Origin: FW021-bin31 sp964478125
Lineage (GTDB): Bacteria; Bacteroidota; Bacteroidia; Chitinophagales; Chitinophagaceae
Assembly (NCBI GenBank): GCA_964478125.1
Contig: CAYZGR010000001.1
Location: 62,001 to 126,000 of the forward strand
Direction of reading: 5' to 3'
Length of the DNA: 64,000 bases
Part shown: positions 15,998-24,788 of the stretch, one piece after another
How the letters are laid out: the number at the start of each line of letters is the position of its first letter
How positions within the stretch are numbered: the stretch's first letter is position 1
Position numbers and translations under genes: made by a program
The notes under the pieces: model-generated
What the model saw: the letters and a program-made list of their open reading frames with translations, nothing else
The model's database searches: none
Told to the model about the DNA's origin: nothing

Positions 15998-16885
15998 ATG
16001 GAAAAAGTAACGGTTATTGGATCGGGCACCATGGGAAACGGCATTGCTCACCTGTTTGCGCAAAAGGGGCATCAGGTCCATCTTGTTGATGTATCCGGAG
16101 ACCAATTAAAAAAAGCCATACAGACCATTACCAAAAACCTGGATCGGCAACTGGCAAAGCAAGAGATTACCGAAGGAATTAAAACGCGTGCTTTATCTCA
16201 TATTAAAACCTTCACTCACCTTAAAGAGGCGGTCGCGGAAGCGGAGTTGGTCATTGAAGCGGCGACGGAAAATGAAAAAATTAAGTTGGAGCTTTTTAAA
16301 CAGCTTTCAGACTTTTCTCCCGAAGCTGCACTTCTGGCTTCTAATACTTCTTCAATATCCATTACCAAAATAGCGGCTGTCACCAACCGCCCTGAAAAGG
16401 TGATCGGCATGCATTTCATGAACCCTGTCCCGGTCATGAAACTGGTGGAAGTGATCAATGGGTACGCTACTGCTCCGGAAACAACCGCTGTCATTACAGA
16501 TTTGGCAAAGAAGCTGGGAAAAGTACCCTGTGAAGCCAATGATTATCCCGGTTTTGTAGCCAATCGCATCTTGATGCCGATGATCAATGAAGCCATATAT
16601 GCTTTGTTTGAAGGGGTGGCCACGGTGGAATCTATCGATACCATTATGAAGTTGGGAATGGCTCATCCGATGGGGCCGTTGCAATTAGCCGATTTTATTG
16701 GATTGGATGTTTGCTTATCTATTCTACGGGTAATGCACCAGGGTTTAGGCCTCTCGAAATATGCCCCTTGTCCGTTATTGGCCAATATGGTCGCCGCGGG
16801 TAAACTGGGAATAAAAACAGGAGAAGGTTTTTATATTTATACTTTAGGCGGCAAAGGAAAGAAAGTGAGTGACCGTTTTCAATAA
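15998..16885 (+). CDS. hbd: 3-hydroxybutyryl-CoA dehydrogenase
   Basis: A 295-residue protein with an N-terminal Rossmann domain (VTVIGSGTMGNGIAHLFAQKG, then LVDVS), the VIEAATENEKIK block and SNTSSISIT. GMHFMNPVPVMKLVEVI contributes the catalytic His-Glu pair. The C-terminal helical domain starts at PGFVANRILMPMINEA. It oxidises 3-hydroxyacyl-CoA to 3-oxoacyl-CoA with NAD(P) in fatty acid or butyrate-type metabolism. Length is normal for the monofunctional enzyme; no thiolase or hydratase lies next to it. The start codon has no obvious Shine-Dalgarno sequence. Confidence 0.93.
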   Translation: MEKVTVIGSGTMGNGIAHLFAQKGHQVHLVDVSGDQLKKAIQTITKNLDRQLAKQEITEGIKTRALSHIKTFTHLKEAVAEAELVIEAATENEKIKLELFKQLSDFSPEAALLASNTSSISITKIAAVTNRPEKVIGMHFMNPVPVMKLVEVINGYATAPETTAVITDLAKKLGKVPCEANDYPGFVANRILMPMINEAIYALFEGVATVESIDTIMKLGMAHPMGPLQLADFIGLDVCLSILRVMHQGLGLSKYAPCPLLANMVAAGKLGIKTGEGFYIYTLGGKGKKVSDRFQ

Positions 16886-17006
16886 AGAAAGATTACCGCT
16901 GTATCAAACAGAATGATCTCATTGCTTGTAAGAAGAAAATCGGCCGTGATAGGAGAGAATTTTGTTTTTCATAAGGTCATCATATCCAATATATAACTTT
17001 TATTCT

Positions 17007-17038
17007 ATTGCCCTGCTATTTACTACCGGCTATATTTG
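17007..17038 (+). promoter_or_regulatory. promoter of the DUF1772-like gene
   Basis: ATTG (ending 17010), 20 bases, then TATATTTG (17031-17038) matches the Bacteroidota -33/-7 pattern. It implies a leader of about 110 bases before the ATG at 17157. Confidence 0.6.
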
Positions 17039-17076
17039 TCATTTTGTTTCACTTAAAATAGTAGTAAAGATCGAAT

Positions 17077-17110
17077 GGCGGCAGATCCGGGATAAATTAT
17101 CCCTGCTGCC
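17077..17110 (+). promoter_or_regulatory. stem-loop in the leader of the DUF1772-like gene
   Basis: GGCGGCA pairs with TGCTGCC (one G-U) around an inner stem GGGAT/ATCCC with an AAATT loop; GATCC bulges on the 5' side. It lies within the predicted 5' UTR. There is no match to a riboswitch class I recognise. Confidence 0.4.
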
Positions 17111-17156
17111 CTCCAGATTGTAAAATGTGCGTTTGATATCAAACAACAGCCTCATC

Positions 17157-17651
17157 ATGAAAAAGATCGTTTTATTTTTATCAATTACTTTCATGGCAGG
17201 AGTGGCTTTTGCCAATATGTATAATTCTGTTGTGGATACCTCCAGTTGGATTAGTGACGTACCGGCTTCCGTTATGGTATTCAGGCAGTATTTTCATAGG
17301 GTGAATCCCGGAAATTTCTTTAGAATATTTTCTCCGTTAAATCAGTTATTGGCATTAATGGCTGTTATATTCTTTTGGAAGGCCTCCGCTAAAACAAGGC
17401 TATTTCTGATCATGGCTTTCCTAATTGCTGTTTTGGGAGATGTATTGACGTTTGGCTATTTCTATCCAAGAAATGATATGCTGATGTACCTGCCTGTACG
17501 GGGGAACACGGATAAGTTGATAACGATCTTAAAACAATGGCGGTTTATGAATTGGATCAGGACGGTTATCCTTTTTATTGGGTTGGCTTTTTCCTTTTTG
17601 GGGCTGCATGAAATTTATAAAGTACAGGATGCTGCCGCCACCGGAAAATAA
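17157..17651 (+). CDS. DUF1772-like four-helix membrane protein
   Basis: A 164-residue protein from the ATG at 17157 (MKKIVLFLSITFMAG). A GTG at 17127 would extend it but adds a polar, unlikely leader. There are four hydrophobic segments, about residues 5-22, 58-75, 80-100 and 133-153. RIFSPLNQLLALMAVIFFW and the preceding FRQYFHRVNPGNFF fit the DUF1772 family of integral membrane proteins, which includes fungal anthrone-oxygenase-like members, with unknown bacterial function. It is monocistronic behind a structured leader, and convergent with ribD. Confidence 0.6.
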   Translation: MKKIVLFLSITFMAGVAFANMYNSVVDTSSWISDVPASVMVFRQYFHRVNPGNFFRIFSPLNQLLALMAVIFFWKASAKTRLFLIMAFLIAVLGDVLTFGYFYPRNDMLMYLPVRGNTDKLITILKQWRFMNWIRTVILFIGLAFSFLGLHEIYKVQDAAATGK

Positions 17652-17722
17652 ATTATAGAAAACCGGTTTTGGAAACAGGTATGAGCCTTCGGGCTTTGTT
17701 ATTGAAATATAGAAGCGGGTAA

Positions 17723-18763
17723 TTATAAATGATTTCTATAATGCAGGATCTGATCCGTCAGGATGAAGTAAGCATCCGTCGGGGATGCCGATAACCGGGG
17801 GGCGTGTATGCCCGTTTTTAAATACCGGGTTCCTGTAATGACCCGCGCTTCATCCCAGAGTTTTTTATTTATAAAAGTTTGTAAGAGGGCGGCTCCGCCT
17901 TCTACAAGAACAGATAAAATATTTCGCGTATAGAGCACCTGCATCAGTTGCTCTAAAAAATCGGATTTTTCGTTGAGTCGTATCCACTCTTTGTTTCCCT
18001 TTTTATTGTCTCTTGTAAGATTGAAGATGAGGGTGGGATTTTCATCTTCTAAAAGATGAAGGTCGTCGGATAAAATATTATTCCGGTCAATGACGAGCCT
18101 TTTAGGAGAAGCCCCGGTCCATAACCGGTTGGTAAGTTGGGGGTTGTCGGATAAAGCGGTTTGGGATCCGACCAGGATACCCGCTTCTTCACTTCTCCAG
18201 CGATGGACGGTTCTATCGGTAAAAAGGTTAGAGATCCTGACCGGCGTTTTATTAGCTAAGGCCATAAACCCATCCGGAGATTGTGCCCATTTTAATATAA
18301 TATAGGGACGGTGTTTCTTATGGAAGATGATGAAGCGCCTGTTTAAGTCCAGGCATTCCTTTTCCCTGATGCCCCTGATGACTTTGATACCGGTTTCCTG
18401 CAGTATCTTAATGCCCGTACCGGAGACTTTGGGATTGGGATCCACGGCCCCGATTACCACCTGCGGAATTTTTTTATTGATCACCAGACGCGTGCAGGGA
18501 GGCGTATTTCCGAAATGGGAACAAGGCTCCAGGGTTACGTATAAGGTCGCTTTGGAAATAATTGACTGGTGTTCGGGAACAACGCTTTGGATGCAATTGA
18601 CTTCTGCATGCGCCGTCCCGTATCTTTTATGGTAGCCTTCCCCTATGATCCGGTCTTTATAAACCAGAACGGCCCCTACCATGGGATTTGGCGCTGTAGC
18701 TCCCGCTCCCAGTTTGGCCAACTGGAGTGCACGTAGCATATATCTATCCTGAACGTCCGCCAT
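17723..18763 (-). CDS. ribD: bifunctional riboflavin deaminase/reductase
   Basis: A 346-residue protein from the ATG at 18763 (MADVQDRYMLRALQLAKLG). The N-terminal cytidine-deaminase-type domain shows NPMVGAVLV, the zinc motif HAEV and PCSHFGNTPPC. The C-terminal reductase domain shows RPYIILKWAQSPDGF and NILSVLVEGGAALLQTF. It catalyses the second and third steps of riboflavin synthesis from GTP. The frame stays open upstream to 18799, but a promoter box at 18769-18776 sits in that extension and supports the shorter start. It is divergent from prmC. No other rib gene adjoins; ribF is 41 kb away in this window. Confidence 0.93.
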   Translation of the reverse strand: MADVQDRYMLRALQLAKLGAGATAPNPMVGAVLVYKDRIIGEGYHKRYGTAHAEVNCIQSVVPEHQSIISKATLYVTLEPCSHFGNTPPCTRLVINKKIPQVVIGAVDPNPKVSGTGIKILQETGIKVIRGIREKECLDLNRRFIIFHKKHRPYIILKWAQSPDGFMALANKTPVRISNLFTDRTVHRWRSEEAGILVGSQTALSDNPQLTNRLWTGASPKRLVIDRNNILSDDLHLLEDENPTLIFNLTRDNKKGNKEWIRLNEKSDFLEQLMQVLYTRNILSVLVEGGAALLQTFINKKLWDEARVITGTRYLKTGIHAPRLSASPTDAYFILTDQILHYRNHL

Positions 18764-18768
18764 GTGCG

Positions 18769-18800
18769 CAAAGGTAAATGGAAATTTAGGTTTGGTCAAT
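18769..18800 (-). promoter_or_regulatory. promoter of ribD
   Basis: On the minus strand this reads ATTG, 20 bases, then TACCTTTG, a near-perfect Bacteroidota promoter. The -7 box ends five bases before the ATG, so the transcript is predicted to begin at the start codon. Confidence 0.65.
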
Positions 18801-18822
18801 AAGCGGTTCGCTTTTATCTTTA
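18791..18822 (+). promoter_or_regulatory. possible promoter of prmC
   Basis: TTTG, 20 bases, then TATCTTTA (one mismatch to TAnnTTTG). Its -33 region overlaps the -33 of the divergent ribD promoter. Confidence 0.4.
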
Positions 18823-18854
18823 ACGCCTTATTTCACCTTTTATCCTGTTTTACA

Positions 18855-19724
18855 ATGATCCTGGAATCCTCATACAAGTATTTTTATGAGTCTCTTTTAC
18901 AGCATTATTCTCAAAGAGAAGCCAGGCAGATAACCGACCGGGTGTATGAAAGCGTCACTACGCTGTCTCCCGTAAAGCGCATTTTAAACAGGGAACAGGA
19001 AATGTTGCCGGAGCAGGAAAAGTTATTGGAGCAAATGCAACTGGCTTTGTTGCGCCATGAGCCATTACAATATGTATTAAAGGAAGCCTGGTTTTATAAA
19101 AGACCGTTTTATGTGGATAAAAATGTTTTGATCCCGCGTCCTGAAACGGAAGAATTGGTAGAATGGATACTTACGGATATGAAAGAAATACCAAAAAGAC
19201 CTGAGCCATTACGTGTACTGGATATGGGTACAGGGAGCGGTTGTATTGCCATTTCAATTAAAAAAGAATATCCTGAAACAGCGGTATGGGCTATGGATAA
19301 ATTCGAAGCCGCTCTAAAAATAGCCCGTATAAATGCAAGAGCACTACAGGCCGATATGAATTTCGTATGTGCGGACCTGTTGAATGAAGGGTGGGAAAGC
19401 CAAATTCCTGAAATAGACATCCTTGTGAGCAACCCTCCCTATATTCCGGAATCTGAAAGACCCGGTCTCCAATTGCATGTTGCCGGGCAAGAACCGGATG
19501 CGGCCCTGTTTGTGCCGGACGATGATCCTTTTATTTTTTATAAAGCTATTTTGGAGATAAGCCGCAAAAAATTAAGGTCCGGAGGAAAAGTTTACATGGA
19601 ATTGCACGAAGAATCCGGACCAGAAATAAAACAATTATGCAGGGAAGCTTTAACGGATGTGATCCTCAAAAAGGATCTTAATGGGAAAGATCGTATGATA
19701 TGCGGGCAATTATCAGCGTTTTAG
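18855..19724 (+). CDS. prmC: release factor glutamine methyltransferase
   Basis: A 289-residue HemK-family protein from the ATG at 18855 (MILESSYKYFYESLLQHYS). The N-terminal helical domain binds release factors. The SAM-binding Rossmann core has LDMGTGSGCIAISI, and the catalytic NPPY (LVSNPPYIPESE) binds the glutamine side chain. It methylates the GGQ glutamine of RF1 and RF2, improving termination. The frame is open upstream to 18762, but that stretch overlaps the divergent ribD promoter and reads as non-coding. Confidence 0.92.
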   Translation: MILESSYKYFYESLLQHYSQREARQITDRVYESVTTLSPVKRILNREQEMLPEQEKLLEQMQLALLRHEPLQYVLKEAWFYKRPFYVDKNVLIPRPETEELVEWILTDMKEIPKRPEPLRVLDMGTGSGCIAISIKKEYPETAVWAMDKFEAALKIARINARALQADMNFVCADLLNEGWESQIPEIDILVSNPPYIPESERPGLQLHVAGQEPDAALFVPDDDPFIFYKAILEISRKKLRSGGKVYMELHEESGPEIKQLCREALTDVILKKDLNGKDRMICGQLSAF

Positions 19725-19790
19725 ATCGATTTAGCCCCGCCAATTGTTTATCATAGAAGCGATTGATAATGTAACGAAACCGATATTTTT

Positions 19791-20411
19791 ATGCATCAGG
19801 AAGTATTACAGGTATTGGACATTTTGGGAACCGTGGCTTTTGCTGTTTCGGGTGTGCTGGCCGCTATGCATGAAAAGTTGGATTTGTTCGGCGTGCTCAT
19901 TATCGCCTTCGTTACCGCCATCGGGGGCGGTACTTTGAGAGATGTATTGATCGGCAGCTTTCCGGTTACCTGGATACAGGACATCAGCTACACGCTTATT
20001 ATCCTTTTAACGGCTTTTATAGTTATGCCTTTTAACTATATCATTGGGAACTATAGGAAGACGCTTTTGTTGTTTGATTCTATCGGGCTGGGTTTCTTTA
20101 CCATTGCCGGAGTACAGAAAGGAATAGCATTTGGTATGCACCCTGGAATTTGCATTGTATTGGGAACGGTGACCGCATGTTTTGGCGGAGTCATTCGCGA
20201 TATTCTATTAAACAATATTCCGATAATCTTCCGGAAGGAAATTTATGCCTCTGCCTGTATTGTAGGCGGTAGTACTTATTTGGGTTTTCATTATCTTCAT
20301 ATAAGAGGGGGAATAGTGGAAGCTGTCTGTATTCTGATCGTAGTACTGATTCGGCTTTTGGCGGTGAAATACCATTGGCAGCTGCCCCATATTTATAAAA
20401 AGGATTCATAA
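19791..20411 (+). CDS. TRIC/UPF0126 family membrane protein
   Basis: A 206-residue protein with about seven hydrophobic segments and an internal repeat, each half carrying the family signature (AIGGGTLRDVLIG and ACFGGVIRDILLN). This is the prokaryotic trimeric intracellular cation channel family (YadS/YicG, UPF0126). Members include potassium-permeable channels, and some are reported as glycine transporters, so substrate assignment needs care. It starts 66 bases after prmC. Length is normal. Confidence 0.87.
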   Translation: MHQEVLQVLDILGTVAFAVSGVLAAMHEKLDLFGVLIIAFVTAIGGGTLRDVLIGSFPVTWIQDISYTLIILLTAFIVMPFNYIIGNYRKTLLLFDSIGLGFFTIAGVQKGIAFGMHPGICIVLGTVTACFGGVIRDILLNNIPIIFRKEIYASACIVGGSTYLGFHYLHIRGGIVEAVCILIVVLIRLLAVKYHWQLPHIYKKDS

Positions 20412-20535
20412 GTCGAAAGGTACAATAGGTCCGGGTCCCGGGATGCTGTTTCTCAGATATTGTGTAATTTACGCCCTGTTTATTTATGAGGAGCGGTTTG
20501 CTTCTTGAATCTCTTATTTTCTTAAACCGGATAGG

Positions 20536-21354
20536 ATGAAAAAATGGGTTTTATTACTTGTTCTTGTTCCGATTACTTACTTGAATGGTTTTTGTGGTCA
20601 TGTAGACACTTTACAGATATATAGCCCGGCCATGCATAAGGAGATTCCCTGCGTGGTTATTGCTCCGGATCAATATGATGAACGGGCGGTTCCATATCCG
20701 GTTCTGTATTTGTTGCATGGTTATAGTGGAAATTACCTGAACTGGATCACGCAAGTTCCGAAGCTGAAGGATTATGTGGACGAATTTCAGATGATCGTAG
20801 TATGCCCGGATGGCGGTTATAACAGTTGGTATTTTGACAGTCCCATAGACAGCAGCGTACGCTACGAATCTTTTATGACAAAAATATTGATCCCCTTCAT
20901 TGATTCGGCCTACCGAACCCTGCCGGATCGTTCTCATCGCGCAATATGCGGATTAAGTATGGGCGGTCATGGCGCATTATATCTGGCTATCCGGCACCCC
21001 CATTTATACGGTGCAGCCGCCGCCATTAGCGGGGGAGTGGATATCCGGCCTTTCCCCGATAACTGGGATATCAAAAAACAACTGGGAGACGAAAAGACCC
21101 ATAGGGCATACTGGGAAAAAAATTCGGTAATCAACCTGGTAGACTCCCTTCAAAACGGCACCCTGAAAATAGCTTTGGATGACGGCACACATGATATTTT
21201 TATCAAAGAGAACCGTGCCTTACATCAAAAGCTGTTGCGGTTAGGCATTCAACATGATTATACCGAAAGGCCCGGCGGACATACCTGGGACTATTGGCGA
21301 AAATCCATCGCTTATGAGATGTTGTTTTTCAGGAAGTTCTTCTATCCGGAATGA
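20536..21354 (+). CDS. exported esterase-D-type alpha/beta hydrolase
   Basis: A 272-residue protein with a signal peptide (MKKWVLLLVLVPITYLNGF). The fold is that of the esterase D/feruloyl-esterase-like group. LYLLHGYSGNYLNW is the oxyanion block, and the nucleophile elbow GLSMGGHG has Ser141. The acid is probably in ALDDGTHD, and the histidine is in PGGHTW (His249). Such proteins hydrolyse acyl esters, for example acetylated or feruloylated polysaccharide, in the periplasm or outside. Substrate is unknown. It is monocistronic. Confidence 0.82.
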   Translation: MKKWVLLLVLVPITYLNGFCGHVDTLQIYSPAMHKEIPCVVIAPDQYDERAVPYPVLYLLHGYSGNYLNWITQVPKLKDYVDEFQMIVVCPDGGYNSWYFDSPIDSSVRYESFMTKILIPFIDSAYRTLPDRSHRAICGLSMGGHGALYLAIRHPHLYGAAAAISGGVDIRPFPDNWDIKKQLGDEKTHRAYWEKNSVINLVDSLQNGTLKIALDDGTHDIFIKENRALHQKLLRLGIQHDYTERPGGHTWDYWRKSIAYEMLFFRKFFYPE

Positions 21355-21450
21355 GCTGGAAATGTAATAATATGAGATTGCTATCCTCAATCGTCCTATC
21401 CGGGATTCAGGATCATGTGGCAATATTTGAAATTCCATATCTGATTTTAC

Positions 21451-22482
21451 TTACTTTATTAATTCCGCTCCCGTTCCCGGTCGGTCCGCATAAATAATTT
21501 TGCCATGATCAAAGGTGATACCCGTGGCAATATCTTTTGCAAGAAGCAGTGGACCGTCCATATCCACATAATCAAGATATGGAAGCAAATGAGCGGCGGC
21601 AGACGATCCGACCGTACTCTCGTTCATGCTGCCAATCATCAGGCGTAAACCCAGCTCCCGTGCTTCCCGGATCATGCGCAATGCGGGCGTCAGCCCCCCG
21701 CACTTCGTCAACTTAATATTGATACCATGGAAATAACCCCGGCATTTTCTTACATCAGATTCTGAAATGCAATTTTCATCTGCAATGAGGGGTAACGCCG
21801 ATTCCTGAAAGGCCTGCTTTAATTGCTCCCATCCTTTTTCATCTGTGCCGGGATCTGCCATAGGCTGTTCCAGGAACTCCACGCCGAGCTCTTTGAGAGC
21901 GTAAGAATGGTCTATAGTTTCCCGGAGGCTCCAGGCGCAATTGGCGTCCACTCTAAATCGCGCATCTGTTTCTTTTCGCAGGGCGCTGACAATATGAATA
22001 TCATCCCGGGTTCCCAATTTTATTTTATAGACCGGCCAGGGAAATTCTTTCATCTTTTTAACCATATTATCGATCGTGTCTATACCAATAGTATAATCCG
22101 TTATCGGATTATGGCTGATATCCTGTCCCCACACTTCATATAATTTTTTTCCTTGCCGCCTGGCATATAAATCCCAGGCTGCCTGGTCCAGTGCACATAA
22201 TGCAAAGGGATTATTTTGTAAATGGGGATATAACAATTGCCAGAAGGTTTCCGGATGATCCATATTGGCTTCTTCGATTACGGGCCGGATTTTTTCCAGG
22301 TCTTTCATAAGCCGGGGGACGGTCATATGGTAATAACTATTGTCTGCTGTTTCTCCCAATCCTGAAAGAGATCCTTCTTCCAGCCTGACAACCAACAGCG
22401 GCTGGGTATTTTTGGACTTTCTCGAAATGGTAAAAGGATGCTTAAAAGGCAATTCAAACGGGAAGAGGGTTAATTTTATCAT
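21451..22482 (-). CDS. dipeptide epimerase (L-Ala-D/L-Glu epimerase type)
   Basis: A 343-residue enolase-superfamily protein of the muconate-lactonising subgroup. The catalytic lysines are in VYKIKLG (Lys153, Lys155) and NIKLTKCGG (Lys260). Mg2+ ligands are Asp179 (RVDANCAW), Glu205 (FLEQPM) and Asp235 (IADEN). GSMNESTVGSSAA is a typical loop of the epimerases that act on dipeptides such as L-Ala-D-Glu from murein. Exact dipeptide specificity varies within the family. It is convergent with the esterase gene. Confidence 0.88.
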   Translation of the reverse strand: MIKLTLFPFELPFKHPFTISRKSKNTQPLLVVRLEEGSLSGLGETADNSYYHMTVPRLMKDLEKIRPVIEEANMDHPETFWQLLYPHLQNNPFALCALDQAAWDLYARRQGKKLYEVWGQDISHNPITDYTIGIDTIDNMVKKMKEFPWPVYKIKLGTRDDIHIVSALRKETDARFRVDANCAWSLRETIDHSYALKELGVEFLEQPMADPGTDEKGWEQLKQAFQESALPLIADENCISESDVRKCRGYFHGINIKLTKCGGLTPALRMIREARELGLRLMIGSMNESTVGSSAAAHLLPYLDYVDMDGPLLLAKDIATGITFDHGKIIYADRPGTGAELIK

Positions 22483-22581
22483 GTAGAAGCATTTTCAGGA
22501 AGAAAAAGAAAAGTGTAAGTTTACTAAAATTTTGTACTTTTTCGCTTTTAAATATCAGGCTGCAGGGGGAGCAAACAGACC

Positions 22582-23601
22582 ATGAGAAGATATTTATCCT
22601 GTTTTATATTATTGATTTCCTTATTGATATCCCGGTTACCGGCTAACGCCCAGGATCCGCATTTTACGCAGTTTTTTGCTTCTCCGCTCACATTGAATCC
22701 GGCTTTTACAGGGCTTTTTTCGGGAGAGGCCCGCGTTGCCGCTAATTACAGGAACCAATGGGCGAGTATAGCTACCCCTTATGTGACGGGAACGGTGTCT
22801 GCTGATTTTGGGATCTTAAAAAATACCATTCCATATAACGACCGCTGGGGCGTCGGGGGGCTGGCCCTGTATGATCGGGTGGCCGGAGGCGGATTGAAAA
22901 CAACTTATCTGGGGTTTTCCACCGCTTATCACAAAGGACTTAACCGGGATGGATCACAAAGTATTGCCGTAGGATTCCAGGCTGCTTTTGTCCAGAAACG
23001 GCTGGATTTTTCCAAGTTGCTTTTTGAAGATCAGCTTACCAACAACGGGTTTGACCCCTCTATGCCTTCAGGTGAATATTTTGATAAAAGTGCGGTTTCT
23101 TATCCCGATATTAATGTGGGGGTTTTGTATAATGCCAGTATAGGAACCTACGGAAATCTGTATTTCGGGGCTTCTTATTATCACGCCAATGAACCGGACC
23201 AGTCGTTCTTAGGAGGGCGGGAAGAGCGATTGCCCGGCCGATGGACTGTTCATGGAGGCGGGGGCTTTGCTCCTACGCCTAAAACGCGCGTTTACCTGAG
23301 CGGGCTTTACATGCAGCAATCAGGAGCCAGAGAAATAGCCGCCGGGGGAGCGGTGGGATTTGTCATTAATAATGATCCGATGGATGCCAATCTTTTTTAT
23401 ATTGGCAGTTGGTTTCGTTGGAAGGACGCCATTAATCCTTATGTGGGAGTAGATTTGAAAACCTTGCATATTGGATTGAGCTACGATATCAACGTTTCCA
23501 GCCTGCGGCCGGCATCCAACTACCGGGGCGGGGCCGAACTTTCCCTAATTTACATCTTCCAGAAAGAGAAGGCGAGGCCTATCAATTGTCCCCGGTTTTA
23601 A
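22582..23601 (+). CDS. type IX secretion system membrane protein, PorP/SprF family
   Basis: A 339-residue outer membrane barrel with a signal peptide ending ANAQ. The conserved family start DPHFTQFFASPLTLNPAFTG is followed by RVAANYRNQWASI. YNDRWGVGGLALYDRVAGGGL and IGLSYDINVSSLRPAS are also typical. PorP/SprF proteins partner with type B type IX secretion cargo. They are often encoded next to a large repeat protein with a gliding-motility C-terminal domain, which is not adjacent here; one such cargo gene lies at 62.2 kb. Confidence 0.93.
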   Translation: MRRYLSCFILLISLLISRLPANAQDPHFTQFFASPLTLNPAFTGLFSGEARVAANYRNQWASIATPYVTGTVSADFGILKNTIPYNDRWGVGGLALYDRVAGGGLKTTYLGFSTAYHKGLNRDGSQSIAVGFQAAFVQKRLDFSKLLFEDQLTNNGFDPSMPSGEYFDKSAVSYPDINVGVLYNASIGTYGNLYFGASYYHANEPDQSFLGGREERLPGRWTVHGGGGFAPTPKTRVYLSGLYMQQSGAREIAAGGAVGFVINNDPMDANLFYIGSWFRWKDAINPYVGVDLKTLHIGLSYDINVSSLRPASNYRGGAELSLIYIFQKEKARPINCPRF

Positions 23602-23683
23602 AATCGCCGCCTGTATGGGGATCCTGGATAAAAGCTACTGCAAAACTGTCTCTGGCAAGTCGGCGGTCTTAAGCTCCTGAATT

Positions 23684-24655
23684 TTATAATGATTTAAACC
23701 AATTGATAAGATCTTTTGGATCTAATATATTCCAGGAGTGGGGATGTTTTATTTTTTTAGGCATTCTGTACCCTTTATTGTGGGTGACAATTAATCGTGC
23801 ATTTCTGTAATTGCCTAATAAATGCAATTCGTTAATCATTGCAGCGGCATCCATGGCGTTGATATTGGTATAATCGGAACCATCATGTTTCATCCACCAA
23901 TTTATATCCGGTTCAATATATAAACTTATGGGCGTGTGCTGCAGCAGTTTTACTGCGTATTGTGACGTATCGCTAAACGAATAGGGTGAATATTTATAAT
24001 ATTGTTTAATTGCCGTCTTTGGCGTTCCGCCCAATTCCTTTTTAATTCTATTGCTGAAATAAATCAATTCGGGATTCGCATAGATGCCTTTCATGAGTCT
24101 TAAATTACGTTTAGCCGCTTTATAAAATCTTTCGAAGTCTAAAGGCGGATCTATTCCGAAGATGGCTTTGGGCTTTATGGAATAGTTATTTTTAACGGCT
24201 AATTCCGCATATTTTACAGCGCAAGTTCCCCCAATCGAAAATCCCCCGATATAAAAATTTAAACCGTTTAAATGATAGGTTTTAGCACAATATTCGATCA
24301 TCTTTTTAAGCGCATTCTGGGTAGAGTCATCTATTCCAAATGAAGTTACGCCCGTTTCGAGAATAGGTATAAAAGTCAAAATGCCATGCTGTGCGGCATA
24401 GGTTGGGAGGTGAGTCTGAACTAATACATCACCTGGTCTTTCGTTGAACCCCGGGATCAAAAACATGAACCCTACTTCTTTCGTGCTGTCCGGCGGTGTG
24501 ATCATAAGATACATATTTCTTGAAGTATCCCCTTTTTCTAAATAAACCTTGTGAATACTTTGAGCCGTAGTTTTATCGCCAAGATCCAACAAGAATACGA
24601 TCACTATTAAAATGAATCGTATAATTCCTTTTAAATAGATAAGATTATTTTGCAT
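23684..24655 (-). CDS. exported alpha/beta hydrolase-like protein
   Basis: A 323-residue protein with a long hydrophobic N-terminus (residues 10-25, then TTAQ) that reads as a signal peptide. The nucleophile elbow is YIGGFSIGGTC (Ser140), preceded by FLIPGFNERPGD as a likely oxyanion loop. HPHSW near the C-terminus may carry the catalytic histidine. I cannot place it in a specific family. A cluster of Lys and Tyr residues in the lid region (210-240) is notable. It is monocistronic, with MATE upstream on the same strand after 133 bases. Confidence 0.65.
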   Translation of the reverse strand: MQNNLIYLKGIIRFILIVIVFLLDLGDKTTAQSIHKVYLEKGDTSRNMYLMITPPDSTKEVGFMFLIPGFNERPGDVLVQTHLPTYAAQHGILTFIPILETGVTSFGIDDSTQNALKKMIEYCAKTYHLNGLNFYIGGFSIGGTCAVKYAELAVKNNYSIKPKAIFGIDPPLDFERFYKAAKRNLRLMKGIYANPELIYFSNRIKKELGGTPKTAIKQYYKYSPYSFSDTSQYAVKLLQHTPISLYIEPDINWWMKHDGSDYTNINAMDAAAMINELHLLGNYRNARLIVTHNKGYRMPKKIKHPHSWNILDPKDLINWFKSL

Positions 24656-24788
24656 ATTTATGTTCCATTTCGCCTGTTATGGTTCTTATTTTTTTAGTGC
24701 TATGGTTCTACCAGGATAGATCCTGTTTATAAAACTACAAAATAAATTTAAAAAGTCTTAATATCGCAGATCATTATTATGTCCGGAA

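Noticed and set aside
18762..18854. Longer N-terminus for PrmC
   Set aside because: The extra 31 codons overlap the divergent ribD promoter and have no similarity to PrmC N-termini; the ATG at 18855 gives a normal length.
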